Positions 18,469 through 32,237 of a stretch of DNA of 64,000 nucleotides are shown here, one piece after another. Location of the stretch: positions 1-64,000 of the forward strand of contig NZ_AUDH01000003.1 in assembly GCF_000425365.1 (NCBI RefSeq). Direction: 5' to 3'. Every line of letters starts with the position of its first letter. The first letter of the stretch is position 1. This DNA is from Rubritepida flocculans DSM 14296. GTDB lineage: Bacteria > Pseudomonadota > Alphaproteobacteria > Acetobacterales > Acetobacteraceae. The notes beneath the pieces were generated by a model, which saw only the letters and a program-made list of their open reading frames with translations, made no database searches and was not told where the DNA came from. The translations under genes were made by a program, and so were the position numbers.

Positions 18469-20052
18469 ATGAAGCGTCGTGACGTCCTGCTGGGGATGGG
18501 GGCGGCCGCGCTCGCGCGCCCCGCCATCGCGCAGCCCGCGCAGAACCGCCTGCTGAAGTTCGTGCCGCAGGCGAACCTGACCAGCCTCGATCCGATCTGG
18601 ACCACGGCGACCGTCACCCGCAACCACGGCTACCTCGTCTATGACACGCTCTACGGGCTGGACGAGGAGTTCCGCCCGCACCCCCAGATGGCCGAGGGCA
18701 CGGCCTTCGAGGATGGCGGGCGCATCGCCACCGTCACGATCCGCCCCGGGCAGGTCTTCCACGACGGCGAGCCGGTGCGCGCGCTGGACGTGGTGGCGAG
18801 CCTGCAGCGCTGGATGCGGCGCAGCCCGATCGGGCAGAAGCTCGCGGAATACACGGACAGCCTGGAGGCGTTGGACGATCTTCGCCTGCGCTTCCGCCTG
18901 AAGCGCCCCTTCCCGCTGCTGCTGAACGCGCTGGGCTCGGTCGCCACGCCCACGCCCTTCATCATGCCCGAGCGGCTGGCGCGCACCGATCCCTTCCAGC
19001 AGGTGCGCGAGAGCATCGGCAGCGGGCCCTTCCGCTTCGTGGCGAGCGAGTTCAACTCGGGCAGCCTCGCCGTCTATGCGCGCAACGACCGCTACAGCCC
19101 CAACCCGAACGCCGGGCCGCTGTCGCTCACCGCCGGGCCCAAGCAGGTGCATTTCGACCGGCTGGAATGGCACATCATCCAGGACACGGCGACGAGCACC
19201 GCCGCGCTGATCCAGGGCGAGATGGACTGGTTCGAGCAGCCCACGCCCGAGAACCAGCTCCTGCTGCGGCGCAACCGCAACGTGGTGGTGGAGAAGCTCA
19301 CGAAGTTCATGAGCCTCGGCGTGCTGCGCTTCAACCACCTGCACCCGCCCTTCGACAATCCGGCCATCCGCCGCGCCATCCTGCCCGCGATCAACCAGGC
19401 GGATTTCATGATCGCCGCGCAGGGGCCGGACCCCGAGAACTGGCGCGCGGGCGTGGGCGTCTTCACGCCCGACACGCCGATGGCGAACGATGCGGGCCTC
19501 GCCCCGCTCATGGGCCCGCGCAGCATCGAGCGCGCGCGCGCCCTGCTGCGCGAGGCGGGCTACACCAACCAGCCGGTGCGGCTGCTCGGGCCCACCGACA
19601 TCCTCAACCCCGCGGCGCTGACGCAGGTGGCGGCGGACCTTTTCCGCCGCCTGCAGCTCAACCTCGATCTCGTGCTGACCGACTGGGGCACGGTGGTGCA
19701 GCGCCGCACCAGCCGCGAACCGCTGGAGCGCGGCGGCTGGTCCGTCACCTGCACCACCTTCGCGGGCTTCGAGGTGATGGACCCGGTGAGCCATTTCCCG
19801 CTGCGCGGCAACGGCGCGGGCGCCTGGTTCGGCTGGCCCAACATCCCCCGCCTCGAGGAGCTGCGCAGCGCCTGGATCGACGCGCCCGACCTCGCCGCGC
19901 AGCAGCGCATCGCGCGCGAGATGCAGGAGGTGGCGATGGCCGAGCTGCCCTTCGTGCCGGTGGGGGCGGTGGCCTCCATCACCGCGCTGCGGCGCAACCT
20001 CACCGGACGAATCCCCGGCTTCGCGCAGTTCTGGAACATCCGGCGCGCCTGA
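18469..20052 (+). CDS. ABC transporter substrate-binding protein, family 5 (copy 2 of 4)
   Basis: A 527-residue binding protein with a short twin-arginine leader (MKRRDVLLGMGAAAL). It shares with its neighbours the opening block NRLLKFVPQANLTSLDP, the PERLARTDPFQQ segment near 170, LRFNHLHPPFDNPAIRRA near 290 and TDWGTVVQRRTSREPLERGG near 405. It lies 93 bases after copy 1, enough for a separate ribosome site but with no clear terminator. Ligand is unknown; the family captures oligopeptides, opines, glutathione, nickel complexes or glycosides in the periplasm. Confidence 0.92.
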   Translation: MKRRDVLLGMGAAALARPAIAQPAQNRLLKFVPQANLTSLDPIWTTATVTRNHGYLVYDTLYGLDEEFRPHPQMAEGTAFEDGGRIATVTIRPGQVFHDGEPVRALDVVASLQRWMRRSPIGQKLAEYTDSLEALDDLRLRFRLKRPFPLLLNALGSVATPTPFIMPERLARTDPFQQVRESIGSGPFRFVASEFNSGSLAVYARNDRYSPNPNAGPLSLTAGPKQVHFDRLEWHIIQDTATSTAALIQGEMDWFEQPTPENQLLLRRNRNVVVEKLTKFMSLGVLRFNHLHPPFDNPAIRRAILPAINQADFMIAAQGPDPENWRAGVGVFTPDTPMANDAGLAPLMGPRSIERARALLREAGYTNQPVRLLGPTDILNPAALTQVAADLFRRLQLNLDLVLTDWGTVVQRRTSREPLERGGWSVTCTTFAGFEVMDPVSHFPLRGNGAGAWFGWPNIPRLEELRSAWIDAPDLAAQQRIAREMQEVAMAELPFVPVGAVASITALRRNLTGRIPGFAQFWNIRRA

Positions 20053-20080
20053 GCGCGCCGCGGCAGGAGGGCAGGCAGGC

Positions 20081-21664
20081 ATGAACACCACCCGACGCGG
20101 CACGCTGCTGGGGGCGGGCGCGCTGCTCGCCGCCCCGGCGGCCCGGGCGCAGACGGCGGCGGCGAACACGCTGCGCGTGATCCCGCAGGCGAACCTCACC
20201 AGCCTCGATCCGGTCTGGACCACCGCGGTGGTCACGCGCAACCACGCCTTCCTTGTCTATGACCAGATCTGCTGCGTGGACGGGCAGGGCGGCATCAAGC
20301 CGCAGATGGCCGAGGGCTGGGAAATCGCGCCCGACCAACTCTCCTGGACCTTCACGCTCCGCGAGGGGCTGATGTTCCACGACGGCGAGCGCGTGCTGGC
20401 GCGGGACTGCGTGGCCTCCATCAACCGCTGGGCGCGGCGCGACCCGTTCATGCAGGTGTTGCAGCCCAATGTCGCGGCCATCGAGGTGCTGGACGACCGG
20501 CGCTTCCGCTTCCGCCTGCACCGGCCCACGCCCATGCTCGCCATGGCGCTGGGACAGACGCCCTTCCCCTGCTTCGTGATGCCCGAGCGCATCGCCGCCA
20601 CCGACGCCTTCCAGCAGATCCGCGACGCGGTGGGCAGCGGCCCCTTCCGCTTCGTGCGCGAGGAGTGGAACCCCGGCCAGCGCGCGCTGTGGGTGCGCAA
20701 CGAGCGCTACGTGCCGCGCAACGAGCCGGTGGACGGGCTGGCGGGCGGGCGCGTGCCGCGCATCGAGCGCGTGGAGTGGACCATCCTGACCGACCCCGCC
20801 ACCAGCGCGAACGCGATGATCCAGGGCGAGCAGGACTACTGGGAGTATCCGCTGCACGACCTGCTCGGCCTGATGCGGCGCAACCGCAACCTCGTCGTGG
20901 AGCAGCGCCTGCAGGACGGCACCTACGGCGTGTGCCGCTTCAACACGCTGCACCCGCCCTTCAACAACCCCGCCATCCGCCGCGCGGTGGCCATGGCGGT
21001 GGACCAGCGCGACTATCTGCGCGCCGTGGCGGGCGACGACCCGGCCGGCTGGGAGGTATGCGAGGGCGTGTTCACCTGCGGCACGCCGATGGCGAACGAG
21101 GAGGGCAGCGAGATCCTCAAGGTCCGCAGCGTGGAGCGCGCGCGCGCCGCGCTGCGCGAGGCGGGCTATGCGGGCGAGCGCGTGGTGCTGCTCACGCCCG
21201 GCGACTATCCGCAGATCAACGCGCTCGGCCTCGTCACCGCCGACCTGATGCGCCGCATCGGCATGAACGTGGAGGTGGTGGCGACCGACTGGGGCACGCT
21301 GGTGCAGCGCCGCGCGAGCCGCGAGCCCGTGGAGCGCGGCGGCTGGAGCGTGTTCCACACCACCTCGGCCGGGCTGTCGCTGCAGCAGCCGGTGACGCAC
21401 CTCTTCCTGCGCGCGAACGGCGCCCAGGCCTGGTTCGGCTGGCCCGACGAGCCCGAGATCGAGCGGCTGCGCGCCGAGTGGGTGGAGAAGGGCGCGGATC
21501 CGGCCGAGAACCGGCGCATCGCCGCCGCGCTCAACCGCCGCGCGATGGAGTCCATGTACTACATCCCGCTCGGCTTCTACTGGCAGCCCAGCGCCTGGCG
21601 GCGGAACCTGCAGGGCGTGTTCCGCGCGCCCGCCACGGTGTTCTGGAACATCCGCAAGGCGTGA
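20081..21664 (+). CDS. ABC transporter substrate-binding protein, family 5 (copy 3 of 4)
   Basis: A 527-residue binding protein starting with MNTTRRGTLLGAGALLAAPAARAQ, a twin-arginine-like signal. The same blocks as copies 2 and 4 recur, including PQANLTSLDPVWTT, FHDGERVLARDCVASINRW, RFNTLHPPFNNPAIRRAV and TDWGTLVQRRASREPVERGG. The gap to copy 2 is only 28 bases with GGCAGGAGGGCAGGCAGGC as ribosome site, so copies 2 and 3 are almost certainly on one transcript. The C-terminal RRNLQGVFRAPATVFWNIRKA resembles the ending of copies 1 and 2, which is the common family end. Confidence 0.92.
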   Translation: MNTTRRGTLLGAGALLAAPAARAQTAAANTLRVIPQANLTSLDPVWTTAVVTRNHAFLVYDQICCVDGQGGIKPQMAEGWEIAPDQLSWTFTLREGLMFHDGERVLARDCVASINRWARRDPFMQVLQPNVAAIEVLDDRRFRFRLHRPTPMLAMALGQTPFPCFVMPERIAATDAFQQIRDAVGSGPFRFVREEWNPGQRALWVRNERYVPRNEPVDGLAGGRVPRIERVEWTILTDPATSANAMIQGEQDYWEYPLHDLLGLMRRNRNLVVEQRLQDGTYGVCRFNTLHPPFNNPAIRRAVAMAVDQRDYLRAVAGDDPAGWEVCEGVFTCGTPMANEEGSEILKVRSVERARAALREAGYAGERVVLLTPGDYPQINALGLVTADLMRRIGMNVEVVATDWGTLVQRRASREPVERGGWSVFHTTSAGLSLQQPVTHLFLRANGAQAWFGWPDEPEIERLRAEWVEKGADPAENRRIAAALNRRAMESMYYIPLGFYWQPSAWRRNLQGVFRAPATVFWNIRKA

Positions 21665-21828
21665 GGCGCGCGCCCTTGCGCCTGCCGCCTGTTCGGGCAA
21701 GCTGCCGGCAAAGCAGGCGGCGGCCTGCGGGGGCGCGGGGGTTTCCGCGGAAGCCCCCCCTCTCATGCGCCGCCGCGGCTGCGGGATAATCGGCTCCATG
21801 CAGGAGCCCGACTGACAGGGAGAGTGGA

Positions 21829-23418
21829 ATGAATCGTCGTGACGTCCTGGCGCTCGGCGCCGCCGCCGGTGCGGCCGCGCTGCTGCCCGCCCCCGCCATC
21901 TCGCAGGCGGCGAACCGCGTGCTGCGCTTCGTGCCGCAGGCCAACCTCGCCAATTTCGACCCGATCTGGGGCACGCAGTTCGTCGTCCGAAACGCCTCGA
22001 TGATGGTGTGGGACACGCTCTATGGCATCGACAACAGCTTCACGCCCCGCCGGCAGATGGTGGAGAACGAGGAGGTCTCCTCCGACGGGCTGACCTGGAC
22101 CTTCCGCCTGCGCCCCAACCTGCGCTGGCATGACGGCGAGCCGGTGCGCGCGCAGGACTGCGTGGCGAGCCTGGAGCGCTGGATGGTGCGCGACGGCATG
22201 GGCCAGATGATCCGCGCGCTGCGGCAGGAGCTTGTGGCGGTGGATGACCGCACCTTCCGCCTGCGCCTGTCCGCGCCCTATCCGAAGATGCTGCTCGCGC
22301 TCGGCAAGAACAACACGCCGATCGCCTTCATGATGCCCGAGCGCATCGCGCGCACCGATCCCTTCCAGCAGATCACGGAATATGTCGGCTCCGGCCCCAT
22401 GCGCTTCAACAGGGCCGAATGGGTGCCCGGGGCGCGCGCCACCTTCAGCCGCTTCGAGCAGTATGTGCCGCGCGACGAGGCGCCGAACTGGCTCGCAGGC
22501 GGCAAGCGCATGCTTGTGGACCGGGTGGAGTGGATCATCCAGCCCGACCCCGCCACCGCCTCGGCCGCGCTGCAGCAGGGCGAGGTGGACTGGTGGGAGA
22601 CGCCGCTGAACGACCTGATCCCCGTCATGCGGCGCAACCGCAACATCCGCATCGACGTGGCCGATCCGCTCGGCAATGTCGGCTGCCTGCGCTTCAACCA
22701 CCTGCACCCGCCCTTCAACGACGTGCGCGCGCGCCAGGCCGTGGCCTGGGTGGTGAACCAGCCGGACTTCATGCGCGCCGTGGTGGGCGGCGACGACGCG
22801 CTGTGGAAGCAGATGAACGGCTTCTTCACGCCCGAGACGCCGAACTACACCGAGGCGGGCGGCGAGATCCTCTCGCGGCCGCGCGATGCGGCGACGGCGC
22901 GGCGCCTGCTGCAGGAGGCCGGCTACAACGGCCAGCCCGTGACCATGCTGGTGGCGCAGGATCTCGCGCCGCTCTCCGCCATGGGGCAGGTGGCCAACGC
23001 GGCGCTGCGCGCGATCGGCATGAACGTGGATTTCGTCGCGACCGACTGGGGCACGGTGGGCGCGCGGCGGGCGAGCCGCGAACCGCGCGAGCGCGGCGGC
23101 TGGAACATCTTCTTCACCTGGTTCGCCGGGGCCGACTGCACCAACCCCGCGAGCTATCTCGGCCTGCGCGCGCATGGCGACGGCGCCTGGTTCGGCTGGC
23201 CGAACGATCCGGCCATCGAGGCGGGGCGCGACAAGTGGTTCGCCGCGCGGAACGCCGCCGAGGAGAAGGCGGCCTGCGAGGAGATCAACCGCGCGGCCTG
23301 CCAGAGCCTGCCCTTCGTGCCCACGGGCTTCTACCGCGCCTATCAGGCCTGGCGCAGCAACGTGAACGGGATCGTCGCCGGCCCGCTGCCCTGGTTCTGG
23401 GGCGTGTCGAAGTCGTAA
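21829..23418 (+). CDS. ABC transporter substrate-binding protein, family 5 (copy 4 of 4)
   Basis: A 529-residue binding protein (MNRRDVLALGAAAGAAALLP leader, cut near ISQAA). It carries LRFVPQANLANFDPIW, FHDG replaced by WHDGEPVRAQDCVASLERW, LRFNHLHPPFNDVRARQAV and TDWGTVGARRASREPRERGG. It sits directly upstream of the permease genes (96 bases), the position usually taken by the single receptor of a Dpp-type operon, so it is the likeliest original partner of this importer. A 164-base gap separates it from copy 3 and could carry its own promoter. Confidence 0.92.
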   Translation: MNRRDVLALGAAAGAAALLPAPAISQAANRVLRFVPQANLANFDPIWGTQFVVRNASMMVWDTLYGIDNSFTPRRQMVENEEVSSDGLTWTFRLRPNLRWHDGEPVRAQDCVASLERWMVRDGMGQMIRALRQELVAVDDRTFRLRLSAPYPKMLLALGKNNTPIAFMMPERIARTDPFQQITEYVGSGPMRFNRAEWVPGARATFSRFEQYVPRDEAPNWLAGGKRMLVDRVEWIIQPDPATASAALQQGEVDWWETPLNDLIPVMRRNRNIRIDVADPLGNVGCLRFNHLHPPFNDVRARQAVAWVVNQPDFMRAVVGGDDALWKQMNGFFTPETPNYTEAGGEILSRPRDAATARRLLQEAGYNGQPVTMLVAQDLAPLSAMGQVANAALRAIGMNVDFVATDWGTVGARRASREPRERGGWNIFFTWFAGADCTNPASYLGLRAHGDGAWFGWPNDPAIEAGRDKWFAARNAAEEKAACEEINRAACQSLPFVPTGFYRAYQAWRSNVNGIVAGPLPWFWGVSKS

Positions 23419-23514
23419 GGCGCCGCGCGGGGCGGGCGGGCTTGCCTGTCCGCCCCATCGGCTTCAAGAGCGTGGCGTATCGAGTCCGGGCCGAGTGCCG
23501 GGGGGTGAACTGAG

Positions 23515-24456
<942 letters not shown>

Positions 24457-24469
24457 AGGAGGGCCACCG

Positions 24470-25396
24470 ATGAGCGCGACCTCCCTCCCGCCCGGCGTGA
24501 CCATCCCGCCTGGCCTCGCCATCGCCAAACTGCCGGGCGACATCCTGCCCGAGGTGAAGCCGAAGCGCGGCGCGATCGGCTTCCTGCGGCGGCACCCCAC
24601 CATGGCCATCGGCGGCGGGCTGCTGCTGGTGATGGTGCTCGTCGCCGTCTTCGCGCCCTTCCTCTGGACGAAGGATCCGACGGCGCTCGCGCCCGCCCTG
24701 CGCACGCGCGAGCCCTCGGCCGATTTCTGGTTCGGCACCGACATGCTGGGCCGCGACGTGTATTCGCGCGTGCTCTACGGCGCGCGCGTCTCGCTGATCG
24801 TCGGTTTCTCGGTGGCGATCCTCGCCTCCATCGCGGGGCTGGTGATCGGGCTCGTCTCCGGCTTCAACCGGCTGGCGGACAGCATCATCATGCGCGTGAT
24901 GGACGGCATGATGAGCATCCCGCCCATCCTGCTCGCCATCGCGCTGATGGCGCTGACGCGCGGGTCGGTGCGCAACGTGATCATCGCCATCACCATCGCG
25001 GAAATCCCGCGCGTCTCGCGCCTCGTGCGCGGCGTGGTGCTGAGCCTGCGCGAGCAGCCCTATGTCGAGGCCGCAGTCGCCTCGGGCACGCGCACCTGGA
25101 AGATCATCTTCAAGCACATCCTGCCCAACACGCTGGCGCCGCTGACGGTGCAGGCCACCTACATCTGCGCCGCGGCGATGATCACGGAGGCCATCCTCTC
25201 CTTCATCGGCGCGGGCACGCCGCCCATCATCCCCTCCTGGGGGAACATCATGGCGGAGGGGCGCGCGCTGTGGCAGGTGAAGCCCTACATCGTGTTCTTC
25301 CCCGCCGTGTTCCTCTCCATCACCGTGCTGGCGGTGAACCTGCTGGGCGACGGGCTGCGCGACGCCATCGACCCGCGCCTGGCCAAGCGGATCTGA
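24470..25396 (+). CDS. ABC transporter permease, DppC/OppC type
   Basis: A 308-residue permease. Residues 40-65 are the first helix, [23 protein letters not shown] near 88 is the conserved DppC block, and the EAA loop is [23 protein letters not shown] near 195. It pairs with the preceding permease. The start has a textbook AAGGAGG and follows the DppB stop by 13 bases. The N-terminal 35 residues before the first helix (proline-rich) are cytoplasmic and longer than in some homologues. Confidence 0.93.
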   Translation: MSATSLPPGVTIPPGLAIAKLPGDILPEVKPKRGAIGFLRRHPTMAIGGGLLLVMVLVAVFAPFLWTKDPTALAPALRTREPSADFWFGTDMLGRDVYSRVLYGARVSLIVGFSVAILASIAGLVIGLVSGFNRLADSIIMRVMDGMMSIPPILLAIALMALTRGSVRNVIIAITIAEIPRVSRLVRGVVLSLREQPYVEAAVASGTRTWKIIFKHILPNTLAPLTVQATYICAAAMITEAILSFIGAGTPPIIPSWGNIMAEGRALWQVKPYIVFFPAVFLSITVLAVNLLGDGLRDAIDPRLAKRI

Positions 25397-25412
25397 GGGG
25401 GTGAGCGAGCCC

Positions 25413-26413
<1,001 letters not shown>

Positions 26414-26417
<4 letters not shown>

Positions 26418-27445
26418 GCCAGCGCGTGTTGGAGGTCACGGACCTCAAGAAGCATTTCCCCATCCGCGGCGGGCTGTTCGGCTCCACCATCGGCTACGTC
26501 TATGCGGTGGACGGCGTCTCCTTCCACATCGACAAGGGCGAGACGCTCTCCCTCGTGGGCGAATCCGGCTGCGGCAAATCCACCGTGGGCAAGGCGGTGC
26601 TGCGCCTCTTTCCGCTCACCTCCGGCCAGGTGGTGCTGAACGGCCAGCGGATCGACGACATGAGCGCGGGGGCGCTGAGGCCCCTGCGCCGGCAGATCCA
26701 GGTGGTGTTCCAGGATCCCTTCTCCTCGCTGAACCCGCGCATGAAGGTGCGCGACATCCTGGCCGAGCCCATCCGGAACTTCGGCCTCGCGCGCAGCGAG
26801 GCGGAGGTGGACGAGAAGGTGGGCAGCCTGATGGACAAGGTGCGCCTGCCGCGCGATGCGGTGAACCGCTGGCCGCACGAGTTCTCGGGCGGGCAGCGCC
26901 AGCGCATCTGCATCGCGCGCGCGCTCGCCGCCGAACCCGACGTGATCGTCTGCGACGAGGCCGTCTCCGCGCTCGACGTCTCGGTGAAGGCGCAGATCGT
27001 CAATCTGCTGCAGGACCTGCAGAGCGAGCTCGGCCTCGCCATGCTGTTCATCAGCCACGACCTCGCCATCGTCGAGCACATGACGCACCGTGTGGCCGTG
27101 ATGTATCTCGGCCAGATCGTCGAGGTGGCGGAGCGGCGGGCGCTGTTCGGCGCGCCGCGCCACCCCTACACCGAGGCGCTGCTCTCCGCCGTGCCGATCC
27201 CCGAGCCCGGGGCGGCGCGCGAGCGCATCGTGCTGCAGGGCGATGTGCCGAGCCCCATCAAGCCCCCGCCCGGCTGCCGCTTCCACACGCGCTGCCCCTA
27301 CTCGATGGAACGCTGCCGCAAGGAGGCGCCCAGGCTGCGCGACGACGGAACCGGCCATCTCGCGGCCTGCCACCTGCACGACCTGCCGGCCGCCGAGAAC
27401 CCGCTGCTGAACAAGGCGCCGCCCACCGCCTTCCGTGCCGCCTGA
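26414..27445 (+). CDS. ABC transporter ATP-binding protein, DppF/OppF type
   Basis: A 343-residue ATPase with Walker [18 protein letters not shown] near 55, [14 protein letters not shown] near 98, signature FSGGQRQRI near 157, Walker [15 protein letters not shown] near 178 and the C-terminal [14 protein letters not shown] cysteine cluster. The start overlaps the preceding ATPase by four bases (ATGA). Together with that protein it drives the two permeases. Its last 11 bases overlap a small membrane-protein gene that starts with GTG. Confidence 0.92.
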
Positions 27446-27737
27446 GCCCATCCGCTTCGTCGCCCGGGCGCCGCGCTCGGGCTTCGGGCGGCTCGTGAAG
27501 GGGCTGTTCTGGCTGGTGCTGCTCGCCCCGCCCCTGCTCATGCTCGGCACCTGCGCGGGGCTTTCGCGCTTCGTGCTTTCCGAGGACGAGGAGGTGGCGA
27601 TGGGCGCGCTGCTCTTCGGCGCCGAGGCGCTGGGCTGGCTCTGGACGGCCTGGCTGCTCGGCGTGCCGGCGCTGCTGCTGCTCGTGCTGCTCACGCGGGG
27701 ACGCAGGCTCGTCATCGAACGTCCACCTTCCGGTTGA
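27435..27737 (+). CDS. Small two-helix membrane protein of unknown function
   Basis: A 100-residue protein starting GTG at 27435 within the end of the DppF-type gene. Residues 20-48 and 60-90 form two strong hydrophobic helices ([19 protein letters not shown] and [17 protein letters not shown]). It has no recognised domain. The overlap with the ATPase gene and the terminator straight after its stop place it as the last gene of the importer operon; a role in that importer is possible but unsupported. Confidence 0.6.
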   Translation: MPPEPIRFVARAPRSGFGRLVKGLFWLVLLAPPLLMLGTCAGLSRFVLSEDEEVAMGALLFGAEALGWLWTAWLLGVPALLLLVLLTRGRRLVIERPPSG

Positions 27738-27780
27738 GCCCCGCCCCGGCCGGCGCGCCGCGCTTGACGCGGGGCGGGGC
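27738..27780 (+). terminator. Probable rho-independent-like hairpin ending the importer operon
   Basis: GCCCCGCCCC at 27738-27747, directly after the stop codon, is perfectly complementary to GGGGCGGGGC at 27771-27780. There is no T run after it, so it is a strong hairpin rather than a textbook intrinsic terminator. Confidence 0.5.
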
Positions 27781-27828
27781 ATTGGCGAGTCTCGCGCCAC
27801 GCACGGGACGAACAGGGAGGCGGGCGCC

Positions 27829-28332
<504 letters not shown>

Positions 28333-28394
28333 CCCGCCGCAGGCGGGCGCAGGCGGCGCCACAAGCCGCCGCGCCGACCAGGGAGGAAGAAGCC

Positions 28395-30767
<2,373 letters not shown>

Positions 30768-30777
30768 GGAGCCCGCC

Positions 30778-31572
30778 ATGTACGACTTCGCCTACCACAA
30801 GCCCGCCACTCTCGCGGACGCCGTGAAGCTCCTCGCGGCGGACCCCGACGCGAAGGCCGTCTCCGGCGGGCACACGCTGATCCCGGCGCTGAAGCTGCGG
30901 CTGAACAAGCCCTCCGCGCTGGTGGACCTCTCGGGCATCGCCGAGATGAAGGGCATCCGCCGCGAGGGCGGCGCCCTGGTCATCGGCGCGCTGACCAGGC
31001 ACGCCGAGGTGGCCGAGAGCGCCGAGGTGAAGGCCGCCATCCCCGCGCTCGCCTATCTCGCGGCGCATATCGGCGATGTGCAGGTGCGCAACCGCGGCAC
31101 GCTCGGCGGCAGCGTCTCCAACAACGATCCGGCGGCCGACTACCCGGCCGCGGTGCTCGGCCTCGGCGCGACGGTGCACACCAGCAAGCGCAAGATCGCG
31201 GCCGATGACTTCTTCCTCGGCATGTTCACCACGGCGCTGGAGCCGGACGAAATCCTCGTCGCCATCTCCTTCCCCATCCCGGAGAAGGCGGGCTACGCGA
31301 AGATGAAGAACCCGGCCTCGCGCTACGTGATGGCGGGGGCCTTCGTCTCGAAGGGGCCGATGGGCGTGCGGGTGGCGATCAATGGCGCGGGCCCTTGCGT
31401 GTTCCGCCAGTCGGCCATGGAGGCGGCGCTCGCCGCCCAGTGGTCGCCCGAGGCGGTGGCCGGCATCAAGCAGGACGCGGATGGGCTGAACAGCGACATC
31501 CACGGCAGCGCCGAGTATCGCGCGCATCTCGTCACCGTGATGGCCAAGCGGGCGGTGGCGGCGGCGGGCTGA
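30778..31572 (+). CDS. Molybdenum hydroxylase FAD-binding medium subunit (CoxM-like)
   Basis: A 264-residue subunit of the PCMH FAD family. The two flavin motifs are SGGHTLIP near residues 29-36 and [20 protein letters not shown] near 103-122, followed by the C-terminal CO_deh_flav domain. It passes electrons from the [2Fe-2S] subunit to the outside acceptor. It begins ten bases after the large subunit gene with GAGGAGCCCGCC. Completes the three-subunit enzyme; followed by a clear hairpin. Confidence 0.93.
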   Translation: MYDFAYHKPATLADAVKLLAADPDAKAVSGGHTLIPALKLRLNKPSALVDLSGIAEMKGIRREGGALVIGALTRHAEVAESAEVKAAIPALAYLAAHIGDVQVRNRGTLGGSVSNNDPAADYPAAVLGLGATVHTSKRKIAADDFFLGMFTTALEPDEILVAISFPIPEKAGYAKMKNPASRYVMAGAFVSKGPMGVRVAINGAGPCVFRQSAMEAALAAQWSPEAVAGIKQDADGLNSDIHGSAEYRAHLVTVMAKRAVAAAG

Positions 31573-31602
31573 TCCCGCCGCGCCGGCATCGCGGCGCGCG
31601 GC

Positions 31603-31639
31603 AGGCCGCGTCCCTCCGGGGGCGCGGCCTTTCGCATCT
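31603..31639 (+). terminator. Hairpin terminator after the molybdenum hydroxylase operon
   Basis: AGGCCGCG at 31603-31610 pairs with CGCGGCCT at 31623-31630 across a 12-base loop and is followed by the T-containing TTCGCATCTT. It lies 30 bases past the medium-subunit stop. Confidence 0.55.
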
Positions 31640-31732
31640 TCGTCGCCGGCGCGTCATGGGAACTTGGTTTGCTCCGCCTCCGCCCCGCGCCCGATGGTGG
31701 GGCGCGGCCAGAGCGCCGCGCGGAGAACCCTG

Positions 31733-32182
31733 ATGCGATCCGACCTGCCCGATCCCGACGGCGGCACGCTGTCGCCCCCGTTCGTGCTCGTCTTCCTGCC
31801 CCGGCCCCTTCGCCCCTTCGGCGCCCGGGCGGAGGCGGCGGCGCGCGCCGCGCCGCTTCCCTGCGCCGAGGCGCCAGGCGCTCGCGCCGGCGCCGCGTGG
31901 GGGCTGTCCGGCACGGCCGGCGGCGGCGCGCCCGGCCCCGAGGAGCCACCCGAAGAGGGGCTCGAGGACGAGGATGCCCTCGAGGGGGACGAGCAGCCCT
32001 TCGAGGAGGACGAGGACGACGAGGCCGACGAGCCTGAGACCGACCAGGAGGACTCCGCCGAGGACGACGGCTGGGAGGACGACGCCGAGGAGGATGAGCC
32101 AGAGCACGACGCCGAGGCGGAGGAGTCCGGCGAGGACGCCGACCCCGAGGGCGACGACCTGGAGCAAGATTCGATCCCCTGA
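31733..32182 (+). CDS. Hypothetical protein with a long acidic tail
   Basis: A 149-residue open frame with GGAGAACCCTG as ribosome site. Residues 1-75 are neutral and rich in alanine and proline; from about residue 75 to the end it is almost wholly Glu/Asp with scattered Ala, Pro and Gln (for example DEDDEADEPETDQEDSAEDD). Codons in the acidic stretch end nearly all in C or G, as in real genes here. The exactly antisense frame is also open and hydrophobic, because GAG/GAC read backwards as CTC/GTC, so strand assignment is not certain. No family recognised; the composition suggests a disordered, charge-driven binding protein. Confidence 0.45.
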   Translation: MRSDLPDPDGGTLSPPFVLVFLPRPLRPFGARAEAAARAAPLPCAEAPGARAGAAWGLSGTAGGGAPGPEEPPEEGLEDEDALEGDEQPFEEDEDDEADEPETDQEDSAEDDGWEDDAEEDEPEHDAEAEESGEDADPEGDDLEQDSIP

Positions 32183-32237
32183 CGCGCGCTGAAGGGGGGG
32201 GCGCGCTGCGGCCGCCCCTCGTCTATCCTCGGGCGCG

